Source of the DNA: Streptomyces sp. SCUT-3
Lineage (GTDB): Bacteria > Actinomycetota > Actinomycetes > Streptomycetales > Streptomycetaceae
Length of the DNA: 64,000 nt
Assembly (NCBI RefSeq): GCF_014083985.1
Contig: NZ_CP046907.1
Coordinates: forward strand, 1,186,501-1,250,500
Direction: 5' to 3'
This document shows positions 41,259 through 50,240 of the stretch, in pieces. Made by a program: the position numbers and the translations under genes. Position 1 is the first letter of the stretch. The number at the start of each line of letters is the position of its first letter. The notes beneath the pieces are model-generated. The model was given only the letters and a program-made list of their open reading frames with translations. It was not told the DNA's origin and searched no databases.

Positions 41259-42868
41259 ACCAGGCCTGCGACGTTCTCGTCGTCGGTGCGGGCCCCGTCG
41301 GCCTGACCCTGGCCAACCTGCTCGGGCAGCAGGGCGTCGACGTCCTCGTCGTCGAGCGGGAGCACGAACTCATCGACTACCCGCGGGCCGTGGGTATCGA
41401 CGACGAAGCACTGCGCGCGATGCAGACCGCCGGCCTCGTCGACGAGGTGCTCCCCCACACCATTCCCGACCAGAAGATCTACATGATCAACGGGGACCGG
41501 GCGATCCTCTCCGAAGTGAACCCGACGACGCGCGAGTTCGGCTGGCCGCGCCGCAACGGCTTCGTGCAGCCGCTGGTCGACCGGGTGCTGCTCGCCGGCC
41601 TCGACCGCTTCCCCGGCGCCGCCGTGCGCTTCGGCGCCGAGGTCGTGGACCTGTCCGAGGACGCGGACGGCGTGGTCGCCACCCTCGCGAACGGCGACAC
41701 GGTGCGCGCGCTGTACGCCGTCGCCGCCGAGGGCGGGGCCTCGCCCACCCGCAAGCGCCTGGGCATCTCGTTCGAGGGCGAGACCCGGCCGACCGACGGC
41801 ATCGTGATCGACGTCGCCAACGACCCGATCGGTACGCCCCATGCCGTCTTCGGCGGGGATCCGGCCCGCAGCTACGCCTCCATCGCCCTGCCCCACGGCA
41901 TCCGGCGCTGGGAGTTCACGCTCTTCGAGGACGAGTCCGAGGCCGACGTCGACGACGACGGGTTCGTCTTCGGCCTGCTGGCACCGCACGTGCCGGACCC
42001 GTCCGCGCTGGACATCATCCGCCGCCGCGTCTACCGGCACCACGCCCGTGTCGCCGGGCGGTTCCGCCACGGGCGGATCTTCCTCGCCGGCGACGCCGCC
42101 CACGTCATGCCGGTCGTCGGCGGCCAGGGCTGGAACTCGGGGATCCGCGACGCCTTCAACCTCGGCTGGAAGCTGGCCGCCGTCGTCAAGGGCCTCTCGA
42201 CCGACGGCCTGCTGGACACGTACGAGACCGAGCGGCTGGGCCACGTCACGCAGATGGTGGCCGTCTCCCTCCAGATGGCGAAGGAGATGACCGACCACGA
42301 TCCGCAGAAGGCCGCCGAGCGCGACCGGATCGCCGCCGGCCGCACCCCCGAGGAGCGGGAGGCCCAGAAGCGGCAGGCGTTCAAGCCCCAGCCGAAGTTC
42401 GACCGGGGCGTGGTGGTGCACACCCCGCTGCCGGCGTCCAAGTCGCTGCCCGACCGCGACGTGCCCCGGCTGGCCGGGACGATCTTCCCCCAGCCGACGG
42501 CCACCGATGCCGACGGCGTCGAGATGCTGCTCGACGACGCGACCGGGCAGGGCTGGCGGATCCTCGCCTGGAACAACGACCCGACGGCGTTCCTGTCGGC
42601 CCCGAGGCGCACCGCGCTGGACCGGCTCGGCGCCCGCCTCGTGCAGGTGGTGCCGAAGGCGCAGCTGCCGTGGGCGCGCAGGCATGCCGCGGCCGGCGTC
42701 ACCGTCGTCGGCGACCTCGGCGGCGAGTCGGGCCTGCAGGCCTGGTTCGACGCACGGCCGGTCGGCGCGGTCGTCGTCCGCCCCGACCATGTGATCGCCG
42801 CCGAATGCCTGGCCCAGGAGCTCGACGACGTCCTTGCCCGGGTCCTCGAGGCTGCCTGCGCCGCCTGA
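41255..42868 (+). CDS. mhpA: 3-(3-hydroxyphenyl)propionate hydroxylase-like flavoprotein
   Basis: This 537-residue class A flavin monooxygenase should add the second ring hydroxyl to 3-(3-hydroxyphenyl)propionate or a close analogue. The FAD loop is CDVLVVGAGPVGLTLANLLG at the very N-terminus, PRAVGIDDEALRAMQTAGL follows, and the second FAD motif is LAGDAAHVMPVVGGQGWNSG (about residue 275). The middle DG motif is altered (AAEGGASPTRKR where G-C/A-D-G is usual). The C-terminal third is the thioredoxin-like domain of the family. It is the last gene of the operon, although it catalyses the first step. ATGA junction with the aldolase. Confidence 0.9.
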   Translation: MNQACDVLVVGAGPVGLTLANLLGQQGVDVLVVEREHELIDYPRAVGIDDEALRAMQTAGLVDEVLPHTIPDQKIYMINGDRAILSEVNPTTREFGWPRRNGFVQPLVDRVLLAGLDRFPGAAVRFGAEVVDLSEDADGVVATLANGDTVRALYAVAAEGGASPTRKRLGISFEGETRPTDGIVIDVANDPIGTPHAVFGGDPARSYASIALPHGIRRWEFTLFEDESEADVDDDGFVFGLLAPHVPDPSALDIIRRRVYRHHARVAGRFRHGRIFLAGDAAHVMPVVGGQGWNSGIRDAFNLGWKLAAVVKGLSTDGLLDTYETERLGHVTQMVAVSLQMAKEMTDHDPQKAAERDRIAAGRTPEEREAQKRQAFKPQPKFDRGVVVHTPLPASKSLPDRDVPRLAGTIFPQPTATDADGVEMLLDDATGQGWRILAWNNDPTAFLSAPRRTALDRLGARLVQVVPKAQLPWARRHAAAGVTVVGDLGGESGLQAWFDARPVGAVVVRPDHVIAAECLAQELDDVLARVLEAACAA

Positions 42869-42981
42869 CGGAGTGCGGGGGTCCGACCCCGGCGGGACGG
42901 TGCGCGTCGAGTCCGGCGCCGGACGGTCGCGAGGGTCGCGACCGCCCGGTCCGCCTCGCGACGGCTCCCGCGCACCGTCCC

Positions 42982-43035
42982 GCCGCGGCCGCCGCGGCCG
43001 ACGCGGCCGACGCGGTCGCCGCGGTCGCCGCGGCC
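42982..43035. repeat. Six 9-bp GC-rich units between mhpA and tetR
   Basis: Six consecutive units G(C/A)CGCGG(C/T)C lie in the 298-base spacer after mhpA. The rest of the spacer contains only the tetR promoter with the TTCTAGAA site. No gene is seen. Confidence 0.7.
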
Positions 43036-43103
43036 GCGGGCGGGCACTTGACGCATGCCTGCCGGATCGGCTGCCCTGGACCCCGGCTTCAGTAGTAGCC
43101 GGG

Positions 43104-43111
43104 TTCTAGAA
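43104..43111. promoter_or_regulatory. TTCTAGAA palindrome in front of the island tetR
   Basis: The palindrome lies 56 bases before the regulator's ATG; GAGAAC follows three bases later and forms a partial inverted half-site. It has the same core as the sites at 35872 and 44739, suggesting autoregulation. Confidence 0.6.
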
Positions 43112-43166
43112 TGAGAACGCCGGCGAGGCGGGGCACGGACGACAGGCGTGGCGACAGGGTGGCGGC

Positions 43167-43868
43167 ATGAAGCAGGGCACGCAGCAGGGCACGCAGCGGG
43201 GCGGCGGCACGAAGGGCACGCGGCAGGCGCGTTCGGACCGGAGCCGGGAGCAGATCCTGCAGGCGGCACTGGACCTGGCGGTGGAGCACGGCTACCAGGG
43301 CACGACCATGGCGGCCGTCAGCACGGAGTCCGGCCTGCCCATCGGCTCGGTCTACTGGCACTTCAAGAACAAGGAGCAGCTCTTCGTCGCCCTGCTCGAG
43401 CACTGCTACGAAGTGTGGACGAGGATCCACGCCGGCCCCGAGGGGCTGCGCGGCAAACTGTCACGCGGCATCGCCGGCCTGGCCGGTGCCGATCCGGAGC
43501 AGCACACGAAGGAGGAAGCCCTCCTCAAGGCCGCCATGGTCTGGGCGTTGAGCAAGCGGCTCGGCGGCCTGGGCGAGGACAGCGAGGTCCGTGCGGCGTA
43601 CCTGCGGATCCGGGAGGAGATGTTCAAGGTGACCGTCCAGCGGGTCACCGAGTCCGTCCCCGCCGAGGTCGCCGAGCGATTCCCCGACGTGCCCGCCAAG
43701 CTCGCGGTGCTGAGCCTGGCGTTCACCGACGGCTTCTACGTCCATGCGAACTCCGAGGTGCACCTGGACCTGGACTTCGAGGAGTACGCCGACCTGGCCA
43801 CGCAGGCGCTGGAGGGCGTGGTGGACAACTTCGCCCGCCGGGCGGCCCAGGAGCGGCCGGACTCCTGA
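43167..43868 (+). CDS. TetR/AcrR-family regulator of the aromatic island
   Basis: This 233-residue repressor has its helix-turn-helix in residues 25-75 (REQILQAALDLAVEHGYQGT, then VSTESGLPIGSVYWHFKNKE). The N-terminal tail is Gln/Gly/Thr-rich and comes from a short DNA repeat (GCAGGGCACGCAGCAGGGCA). The ligand domain is of the AcrR type. Its position at the end of the operon and the shared TTCTAGAA palindromes make it the likely regulator of mhpT-mhpA and of the convergent SDR. The ligand is probably an aromatic acid or CoA ester; this is inference. Confidence 0.85.
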   Translation: MKQGTQQGTQRGGGTKGTRQARSDRSREQILQAALDLAVEHGYQGTTMAAVSTESGLPIGSVYWHFKNKEQLFVALLEHCYEVWTRIHAGPEGLRGKLSRGIAGLAGADPEQHTKEEALLKAAMVWALSKRLGGLGEDSEVRAAYLRIREEMFKVTVQRVTESVPAEVAERFPDVPAKLAVLSLAFTDGFYVHANSEVHLDLDFEEYADLATQALEGVVDNFARRAAQERPDS

Positions 43869-43887
43869 GCCGCCCGGCGGACGGGGG

Positions 43888-44598
43888 TCAGACGCCGCGG
43901 GTCAGTCCGCCGTCGACGCGCAGGTTCTGCCCGGTGGTGTACGTGGCGTCGCAGGCCACGAAGGCCACCGTTCGGGCGACCTCCTGGCAGGAGGCGGCCC
44001 TGCCCAGCGGAATCGCGGAGGTCCACTCGGCCGGAACGGACTCCGGGTCGGCGACGGTGTACCCCGGGAGCACGTTGTTGACCCGGATGCCGTCCGCGGC
44101 GACTTCGTCCGCCCACAGCTTCGTCCAGGTCGTCATCGCGGCCCGGGCCACCATCGAGGTGGGGAAGCGGGGCGAGGGCTCGGTGGGGCTGGCCGAGGAG
44201 ATGTTGACGACGCTGCCGCCGCCCTGCGCGCGCATCGGCGCCAGGGCGGCGCGGCAGGCCCGCACCACGTTGTAGAAGTACAGGTCGAAGCCGGCGGCCA
44301 GGTCCTGGTCGGTCAGCTCCTCCAGCTTCCCCTTGGGGCCGTGGCCCGCGCTGTTGACCAGCACGTCCAGCCGGCCCCAGGCGGAGACCACCTGCCCGAC
44401 GGCCGCCTCGACGACCCCGGGCTCCGTGTAGTCGCCGCGAATGGCGAGGCCGCCGATCTCCTCGGCCAGCCCGGCCACCCCCTCTCCGCGCGCCAGCACC
44501 GCCACCCGGTGGCCGCGCGCGGCCAGTTCGCGTGCCGAGGCGGCGCCGATGCCGCTGCTGCCGGCGATCACGAGGGCGGTGGGGGGTGCTTCGGTCAT
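43888..44598 (-). CDS. SDR-family oxidoreductase with non-canonical active site
   Basis: This 236-residue short-chain dehydrogenase has the cofactor loop ALVIAGSSGIGAASARELAA, VLVNSAGHGPKG for the NAG region, NISSASPTEPSP for the catalytic serine, and IRVNNVLPGYTVADPES. Where YxxxK is expected the sequence reads SMVAR (in FPTSMVARAAMTTWTKLWAD), so the usual Tyr and Lys are not at their places. I recall SDR subfamilies with this FPTSxxxR pattern, so it need not be dead. A TTCTAGAA-type operator lies about 140 bases upstream, placing it in the island regulon. Confidence 0.85.
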   Translation of the reverse strand: MTEAPPTALVIAGSSGIGAASARELAARGHRVAVLARGEGVAGLAEEIGGLAIRGDYTEPGVVEAAVGQVVSAWGRLDVLVNSAGHGPKGKLEELTDQDLAAGFDLYFYNVVRACRAALAPMRAQGGGSVVNISSASPTEPSPRFPTSMVARAAMTTWTKLWADEVAADGIRVNNVLPGYTVADPESVPAEWTSAIPLGRAASCQEVARTVAFVACDATYTTGQNLRVDGGLTRGV

Positions 44599-44738
44599 GC
44601 TGCACTGCTCCTGGTCACGGGGCCGGATCCGGTCGTGCTGCCCGTGCGGCCCGCTTCTGCACGGCTGCGGCGGCCGCCGGTGTCCCGTCGGGGCGCGGTC
44701 TCGGCGGTCACAGGGCGGTTTCCCGACTGGAGCAGCCC

Positions 44739-44758
44739 TTCTAGAATTTTTGTTCCAG
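44739..44758 (-). promoter_or_regulatory. TTCTAGAA-N6-TTCCAG operator upstream of the SDR gene
   Basis: TTCTAGAA (44739-44746), six bases, then TTCCAG (44753-44758): the same arrangement and spacing as in front of mhpT. The remaining part of the 449-base gap 44599-45047 holds no convincing gene, only this site and the terminator at 44980. Confidence 0.6.
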
Positions 44759-44979
44759 TCGAACGTAACCGGCCTCGTGCCGGACGTCAACGGCCGGCGG
44801 CCGACCCGTGGAGCGGGGCACGAACCGCCGGATCCGGCGCGGGCGGCCCGAGCCGGTGCTCGCCGGAGTCCGCGGCCTCCCCCGCCCCACGTGCTCGTGG
44901 ACGGCCGCGGGCCCCGGTTCTCCCGGGAAGCCGGATCCGAGGACGGCCTGCTCCGTTCCGCTCCCGGCGGGACGGGGCC

Positions 44980-45005
44980 GGAGGACGGTCCCGGAACCGT
45001 CCTCC
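44980..45005 (-). terminator. Hairpin downstream of the ABC/ROK operon
   Basis: Arm 44980-44989 pairs perfectly with 44996-45005 around a six-base loop, 43 bases after the last stop of the minus-strand operon. Confidence 0.72.
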
Positions 45006-45047
45006 GCGGGGCTCACGTTGCGGCCGCCCGCCCGGAGCGCGTCGCGG

Positions 45048-45647
45048 TCACATGTCGACCGTGGAGACCACGTACACCGTGGGGCGGCGCTCGTTCCTGA
45101 GGTCGACGACGACGTCGTGGTCGGGGCGGTCGCCGTCCTGCTCGACCTCGGTGCCGTAGACGCCGGGGGCATCCTCCAGGGTCCAGCCGGCGGTGCGCCG
45201 CTGCCCGGCGTCGACGGCCCCGGCGCCGGGGCGCAGGGAGGACCGGCTGGTCCCGATCCGGCCGAGGAAGCTGTCCAGCCCGCCGGGGCCGGTGGTGAAC
45301 CGCACGTACAGGGAGCTGGTCTCCCAGGAGTTGGTCTCCAGGAAGGCGGCGCCGGTCGAGCCCGCGGGCAGGGGCACCTCGTAGATCCGGCGCTGGAGCT
45401 TGGTGGGCCAGCCGGTGGTCATCCCGGTGGCCGCCGCGGCCTGCTGCTTGTCCCTGCCGCTCTCGCGGCTCTGCACCGCGGAGATCACGAAGTAGGTGGC
45501 GGGGCCGAGGACCAGCACCGCGACGACCAGCCAGGTCACCCAGCGGCGGCGCCCGCCGCCGCCGGGAGCGCCGCTGCCGGGAGTTCCTCCGCCGGGAGCA
45601 CCGCCGCCGGGTGCGCCGCCGTCCGGGGCCGGGACGTGCCCGCTCAT
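45048..45647 (-). CDS. Small single-pass membrane protein of unknown function
   Basis: This 199-residue protein is not recognised. Residues 1-33 are Gly/Pro/Ala-rich with GGAPGGG repeats, residues about 34-53 are a membrane helix (WVTWLVVAVLVLGPATYFVI), and the rest (about 145 residues) should lie outside the membrane. This outer part has YEVPLPAGSTGAAF, NSWETSSLYVRFTTGP and a C-terminal strand-rich end. ATG 45647 overlaps the ROK-kinase stop as ATGA, so it is the last member of that operon. The glycine repeat is probably a flexible cytoplasmic tail. Confidence 0.72.
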   Translation of the reverse strand: MSGHVPAPDGGAPGGGAPGGGTPGSGAPGGGGRRRWVTWLVVAVLVLGPATYFVISAVQSRESGRDKQQAAAATGMTTGWPTKLQRRIYEVPLPAGSTGAAFLETNSWETSSLYVRFTTGPGGLDSFLGRIGTSRSSLRPGAGAVDAGQRRTAGWTLEDAPGVYGTEVEQDGDRPDHDVVVDLRNERRPTVYVVSTVDM

Positions 45648-46759
45648 CGACCCGCCGCCCGCTCGAACCGCTCGACCCGGCGCCGCTTGGCCCGGACGAA
45701 GCGCCGGGCGATCAGCCGGGAGAGGTCGGCGGCGCCGACCAGGCCGGCGTCGTTCCCGAGTTCCGCCTTCACGATGCGTGCCTCCGGTCGGTAGCCGCGG
45801 CCGGTCAGGTGCCGCCGGAAGGCGTCCCGGGCCGGCCCGATGAGCAGGTCGTCGGCGGCGCTGACGCCGCCGCCGATCACGAAGCAGGCCGGGTCCAGGG
45901 CTGCGGCCAGGTTGGCGATGCCGACCCCGAGCCACTGGCCGATGTCCTGCAGGAGTTCGACGCACATCGCGTCGCCCTCCCTGGCCAGTTCGGTGATGAG
46001 CGGGCCGGTGATCTCGCTGATGCGGCCGCCGACCCGTTCGACGATGGTGTGCGCGACCGGGGAGTCCGCGGCGGCCAGTTCGCGGGCCTCGCGGACCAGG
46101 GCGTTGCCGGAGCTGTACTGCTCCCAGCAGCCGCGGTTGCCGCAGGGGCAGCGGTGCCCGCCGGGGACGACCTGCATGTGGCCGAACTCGCCGGCGACTC
46201 CGTACCGGCCCCGCTTGACCTGCCCGTCCTCGAGGATGGCGCCGCCGATGCCGGTGCCCAGGGTGATCATGACGAGGTGGTCCTCGCCGCGGCCGGCGCC
46301 GAAGCGCCACTCGGCCCAGGCTGCGGTGTTGGCGTCGTTGTCGACCATGACGGGCACGGCGAGGCGGGTGGAGAGCGCGTCGCGCAGCGGCTCGTCGCGC
46401 CAGGACAGGTGGGGGGCGAACAGTACGCGGGAGCGGTCGGCGTCGACCCAGCCGGCCGCGCCGATGCCGACGGCGTGCACGTCGTGCCGGTCGGCGAGGT
46501 CCAGGACCAGTTCGACGATGGTGTCCTCGACGACCCGGGGGCTCTTGGACTTGTCCGGGGTCTCGGTGCGCAGCCGCTCCAGGATGACGCCGTCGGCGTC
46601 GACGACGCCGGCCGCGACCTTGGTGCCGCCGATGTCGATCCCGACGGTGGGCACCCGCGGGGCGGCCAGCACCGACCGGCGTTCGCGGCGCCCCGCGGTG
46701 CGCAGCACCGTGGCGCGGGCGGCGGAGCCGCGGAAGGGCCGTTCGCGGTGGACGCTCAC
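45644..46759 (-). CDS. ROK-family sugar kinase
   Basis: This ROK-family kinase has 371 residues from GTG 46759. ATP motif TVGIDIGGTKVAAGVV begins near residue 38; there is no helix-turn-helix before it, so this is a kinase and not a ROK repressor. Further blocks are VDNDANTAAWAEWRFGAG, ITLGTGIGGAILEDG, GEFGHMQVVPGG and the zinc motif CPCGNRGCWEQY. The ROK family includes glucokinases, allose kinases and fructokinases. It lies downstream of a sugar ABC importer on the same strand, with a hairpin between, so it may phosphorylate the imported sugar; the sugar is unknown. Confidence 0.88.
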   Translation of the reverse strand: MSVHRERPFRGSAARATVLRTAGRRERRSVLAAPRVPTVGIDIGGTKVAAGVVDADGVILERLRTETPDKSKSPRVVEDTIVELVLDLADRHDVHAVGIGAAGWVDADRSRVLFAPHLSWRDEPLRDALSTRLAVPVMVDNDANTAAWAEWRFGAGRGEDHLVMITLGTGIGGAILEDGQVKRGRYGVAGEFGHMQVVPGGHRCPCGNRGCWEQYSSGNALVREARELAAADSPVAHTIVERVGGRISEITGPLITELAREGDAMCVELLQDIGQWLGVGIANLAAALDPACFVIGGGVSAADDLLIGPARDAFRRHLTGRGYRPEARIVKAELGNDAGLVGAADLSRLIARRFVRAKRRRVERFERAAGR

Positions 46760-46911
46760 GCGGCGGCCCCTGCGGCCGCCGCCCGGGCGGCACCGGCCCC
46801 GCGGGGCGCGCGCGGGCGGCGGGGGCTGCTTTCGGTGCGGGCTCGTGCTGGCAACGGTGGTCTCGTCCCTGGTGGTTCCCGAAGGCCCGGGGCCTTCCTG
46901 CCTTCCCCTGC

Positions 46912-46945
46912 CGGGGCCGGCGGGGCGCGCACCCCGCCGGCCCCG
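46912..46945 (-). terminator. 14-bp perfect hairpin between the ABC ATPase and ROK genes
   Basis: Arm 46912-46925 pairs perfectly with 46932-46945 around CGCGCA. It lies downstream of the ABC ATPase stop and may partly uncouple the ROK kinase from the transporter. A second small dyad (GAAGGCC-CGG-GGCCTTC) precedes it. Confidence 0.78.
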
Positions 46946-46995
46946 ATTCTGCCCTACCGGTGCGGAAATCCGCACGGAACGGGCCACGACGGCGC

Positions 46996-47931
46996 TCAGC
47001 GGCCGCCTTCCCCGGGGTTCCGCCCCCCGCCCGGACCCCCGCCCCGAGCCTGCTCCCCGTCCGGTTCGGGGGCCCCGTCCGGCGCCGGGTCGCGGCGCCG
47101 GAGGGAGGCGCGCTCCAGTTCGTGGCCGATCTGCTCCAGTTCGCTGCCCCCGGCCATCTGCCGGGTCAGCTCCTCCAGGGAGATCTCCTCCCTGGCGTGG
47201 CTGCCGGCCATGGTGCCGCGCTTGAGGAGCACGAACCGGTCCCCGACGAGGTGGGCGTGGTGCGGGTTGTGGGTGATCAGGACCACGCCGAGGCCGGCGT
47301 CGCGCGCGGCGGCCACGTACTTGAGCACGACCCCGGCCTGCTTGACGCCCAGGGCGGCGGTGGGCTCGTCGAGGACCAGGACCTTCGCGCCGAAGTGCAC
47401 GGCGCGGGCGATGGCCGTGCACTGCCGCTGGCCGCCGGAGAGGGTGCCGATGGGCCGGTCGACGTCGTGCAGGTCGATGCCCATGCGCAGCAGGGCGTCA
47501 CGGGTGGTCGCCCGCATGGCGCGCACGTCGAGGCGGCGCAGCGGGCCCCTTCCGCGGGTGAGTTCGGAGCCGAGGAAGAAGTTGCGCCACACCGGCATCA
47601 GCGGGACGACCGCCAGGTCCTGGTGGACGGTGGCGATGCCGCGGTCCAGCGCCTCGCGCGGGGAGCCGAGGACGACCTCCTCCCCGCCGATCCGGTAGGT
47701 GCCCGCGTCGTGCCGGTGCAGCCCGGAGACGATCTTGATGAGGGTGGACTTCCCGGCGCCGTTGTCGCCGAGCACGCAGGTGATCTCCCCGGCCCGAACC
47801 GTCAGCGAGACCCCTTCGAGGGCGCGGACCGCGCCGTAGTCCTTGCCGATCCCGGTGAGTTCCAGCAGGGGCGCCTCCCCGCCCCCGGCCGCCGCGGCCC
47901 CGTCCCCGGCCGTCCGCCTTCCGTCCGTCAT
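46996..47931 (-). CDS. Sugar ABC transporter ATP-binding protein (single-domain)
   Basis: This 311-residue ATPase of a CUT2-type importer has Walker [14 protein letters not shown] (about residue 51), signature LSGGQRQ, Walker [12 protein letters not shown] and the switch histidine in VLITHNPHH. Most CUT2 ATPases (RbsA, XylG) are double-length; this one has a single nucleotide domain, as in FrcA-type systems. The tail of about 45 residues is Gly/Pro/Arg-rich. ATG 47931 overlaps the permease stop as ATGA. Confidence 0.9.
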   Translation of the reverse strand: MTDGRRTAGDGAAAAGGGEAPLLELTGIGKDYGAVRALEGVSLTVRAGEITCVLGDNGAGKSTLIKIVSGLHRHDAGTYRIGGEEVVLGSPREALDRGIATVHQDLAVVPLMPVWRNFFLGSELTRGRGPLRRLDVRAMRATTRDALLRMGIDLHDVDRPIGTLSGGQRQCTAIARAVHFGAKVLVLDEPTAALGVKQAGVVLKYVAAARDAGLGVVLITHNPHHAHLVGDRFVLLKRGTMAGSHAREEISLEELTRQMAGGSELEQIGHELERASLRRRDPAPDGAPEPDGEQARGGGPGGGRNPGEGGR

Positions 47932-49004
47932 GCGGTGGCCTCCGCCTTCTTGCGGACCCAGGCGTTGAGCAGGGTCGCCAGCAGCAGCATCGCGCCGAGG
48001 AAGAACTTGAACCAGTCCTGGTCCCACTGGGCGTAGACGATGCCCTTGCTGGTCATGCCGAAGATCAGCGCCCCGACGGCGGAGCCGATCGCGGAGCCGT
48101 AGCCGCCGGTCATCAGGCAGCCCCCGATGACGGCGGCGATGATGTAGAGGAACTCGTTGCCGACGCCCTCCCCGGACTGGACGACGTCGAAGGACATCAG
48201 CAGGTGCTGCCCGGAGACCCAGGCGCAGAAGGCCACCGCCGTGTAGAGGGCGACCTTGGTGCGGGCGACGGGCACGCCGACCGCGCGGGCCGCCTCCTGG
48301 TCCCCGCCGACCGCGAAGATCCAGTTGCCGGCCCTGGTGCGCAGCAGCACCCAGGTGGCGAGGGCGACCAGGGCGAGCCACCACACCACCGTGACCCGGA
48401 CGCCGATCCCGCCGCCCAGGTCCAGGCGGGAGGCGAACAGGACGCGGGCGGAGGCGAAGCCCTCCATGTCGCCGATGCCCTTGGTGCTGACGGTGCCGCT
48501 GATCAGCTTGGTCAGGCCGAGGTTGAGGCCGGTGAGCATCAGGAAGGTGCCCAGGGTGACGATGAAGCTGGGCAGTTTCGTGCGCACCAGCATCACGCCG
48601 TTGAAGACTCCGACGGCCAGGGTCACCGCCAGGGAGACCCCGATGCCGACCCAGACGTTCGCCGTCATCTGGTAGGAGAACATCGACGAGACCAGGGCCG
48701 AGGTGGTGACCAGCACGCCGGCCGACAGGTCGAACTCGCCGCCGATCATCAGCAGGGCGACCGGGACCGCCATGATCCCGATGGTCGAGGCCGCGTAGAG
48801 CACGGTCGACAGCGAGGACGCCCGGAGGAAGCTGTCGGCCACGACGGAGAAGAAGACGAGGACGGCTGCGGCCCCGACGACCGAGCCGAGCTCGGGCCGG
48901 CCGAGCAGCCTGCGCAGGGACGGGCGGGGCGGTGGGCTCCCGGCGGCCCGGGCCGCCGCGTCGGTGCCGCCCGGGGCGGTCGGTGCGGGTGCGGCCGGGC
49001 TCAC
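47928..49004 (-). CDS. Sugar ABC transporter permease (CUT2 type)
   Basis: This 358-residue membrane permease has about ten hydrophobic segments and the typical core [53 protein letters not shown] (the EAA-like coupling loop) and [23 protein letters not shown] 49004 overlaps the stop of the binding-protein gene as GTGA. The family imports ribose, xylose, fructose or inositol-like compounds; the sequence does not distinguish. Confidence 0.9.
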   Translation of the reverse strand: MSPAAPAPTAPGGTDAAARAAGSPPPRPSLRRLLGRPELGSVVGAAAVLVFFSVVADSFLRASSLSTVLYAASTIGIMAVPVALLMIGGEFDLSAGVLVTTSALVSSMFSYQMTANVWVGIGVSLAVTLAVGVFNGVMLVRTKLPSFIVTLGTFLMLTGLNLGLTKLISGTVSTKGIGDMEGFASARVLFASRLDLGGGIGVRVTVVWWLALVALATWVLLRTRAGNWIFAVGGDQEAARAVGVPVARTKVALYTAVAFCAWVSGQHLLMSFDVVQSGEGVGNEFLYIIAAVIGGCLMTGGYGSAIGSAVGALIFGMTSKGIVYAQWDQDWFKFFLGAMLLLATLLNAWVRKKAEATA

Positions 49005-50011
49005 CGGGTGCCCCGCGCGGTGTACTCGGCCAGTTCCTCGGCGTCCTTCGCGGTGACGATCTGCGGGCCGGTGAGCACCGGCCGCCCGCCGCCGAGGACG
49101 TTGGCGTTGTGGCGGTACAGCCACAGCAGGTCGACGGCCTCGTAGCCCTGCAGGTAGGGCTGCTGGTCGACGGCGAAGCCGATGTCGCCCGAGGACAGCG
49201 CGCGGGCGACCTGCGCGTTGAGGTCGAAGGTGTCTATCTCGGCCCTGCTGCCCGCGTCCGCCTTGGCCTTGACGGCGGTCGCGGCGAAGGGGGCGCCGAG
49301 GGTGAGCACGGCGTCGACGTCCCGGTCGGCCTGGAGGCGCGCCTCGATCGCGGCCTGCACGTCCGGCATGTTGGTGCCGTCGACGTAGAGGTTCTCCATC
49401 TTCCCCCCGAAGGTCTTCGCCGCGCCGTCGCACCGCTGCTCGTGGCCGACGTTGCCCTGCTCGTGCAGGACGCACACGGCCTTCTTCCTGCCGCGCTCGT
49501 TCAGCTCCTCGCCGACGGCCTCGCCCGCGGTGGTCTCCTCCTGCCCGATGTGGGCGAGCGCGCCGAACTCCTCGGACTGCGCGGACCCGGAGTTGACGGT
49601 GACGACGGGGATGCCGGCCTCGACGGCCTCGCGCACCGCGTCCTTCAGCGCCTCGGGCTTGGCGAGGGAGACGATCAGGCCGTCGACCTTCTGGTCGACG
49701 GCGGCCCGCACCAGCTGCGCCTGCTCGTTGCCCTCCTTGTTGTGGGAGTAGAGGAACTCGATGTTGTCCTTGGCCGCGGCCTGCTCGGCGCCCTCGCGGA
49801 CGATGTCCCAGAAGGTGTCGCCCTGACCCGCGTGGGTCACCATCGCGACGGTCCAGCGGGGGGTGGTCACCGCCGCCGCTCCGGACGCCTTCGCCCGTTC
49901 CGCCCGTTCCTCCGCCCGCTTGCCGCCGGTGCTGCTGCACCCGGTGGCGGTGAGCGCGCCCAGCGCCACTGCCAGCAGTGCGCCGATCGCGCGCACACCT
50001 GTCCGAACCAT
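49001..50011 (-). CDS. Sugar-binding lipoprotein of the ABC importer
   Basis: This 336-residue periplasmic-binding-protein-fold lipoprotein has a signal peptide with Cys25 in [10 protein letters not shown], so it should be tethered outside the membrane. The ribose-type fold is seen in [50 protein letters not shown] and [20 protein letters not shown]. It is the first gene of the operon binding protein-permease-ATPase. The divergent gene encodes a sugar-isomerase-like TIM barrel, and in comparable actinobacterial loci such pairs handle inositols or rare hexoses. Confidence 0.9.
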   Translation of the reverse strand: MVRTGVRAIGALLAVALGALTATGCSSTGGKRAEERAERAKASGAAAVTTPRWTVAMVTHAGQGDTFWDIVREGAEQAAAKDNIEFLYSHNKEGNEQAQLVRAAVDQKVDGLIVSLAKPEALKDAVREAVEAGIPVVTVNSGSAQSEEFGALAHIGQEETTAGEAVGEELNERGRKKAVCVLHEQGNVGHEQRCDGAAKTFGGKMENLYVDGTNMPDVQAAIEARLQADRDVDAVLTLGAPFAATAVKAKADAGSRAEIDTFDLNAQVARALSSGDIGFAVDQQPYLQGYEAVDLLWLYRHNANVLGGGRPVLTGPQIVTAKDAEELAEYTARGTR

Positions 50012-50240
50012 CGCTGTGTCCTCGTGTCCTTTCCCGGCTCCTGCACCGCTGCGGCCGGGGCCGACCGCAGCCGTCCAGTATCCCCGACCGTCCCGGGGCC
50101 GGGCCGCCGTACGTCCGGAAAGGTTTGACACCTCCGGTCCGGAGGGGAATCTTGGGCCGTGGCCGGCCGCGCGGCGGACAGGAGCCGCCGACGCGCGGAA
50201 CGACGGGCCGCCGGAGCACCGGACCGACCAAGGAGGCCCC

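Noticed and set aside
42982..43035. 9-bp repeats after mhpA considered as an operator or iteron array
   Set aside because: Units are pure GC permutations without half-site symmetry and look like slippage; the real operator candidate is TTCTAGAA at 43104.
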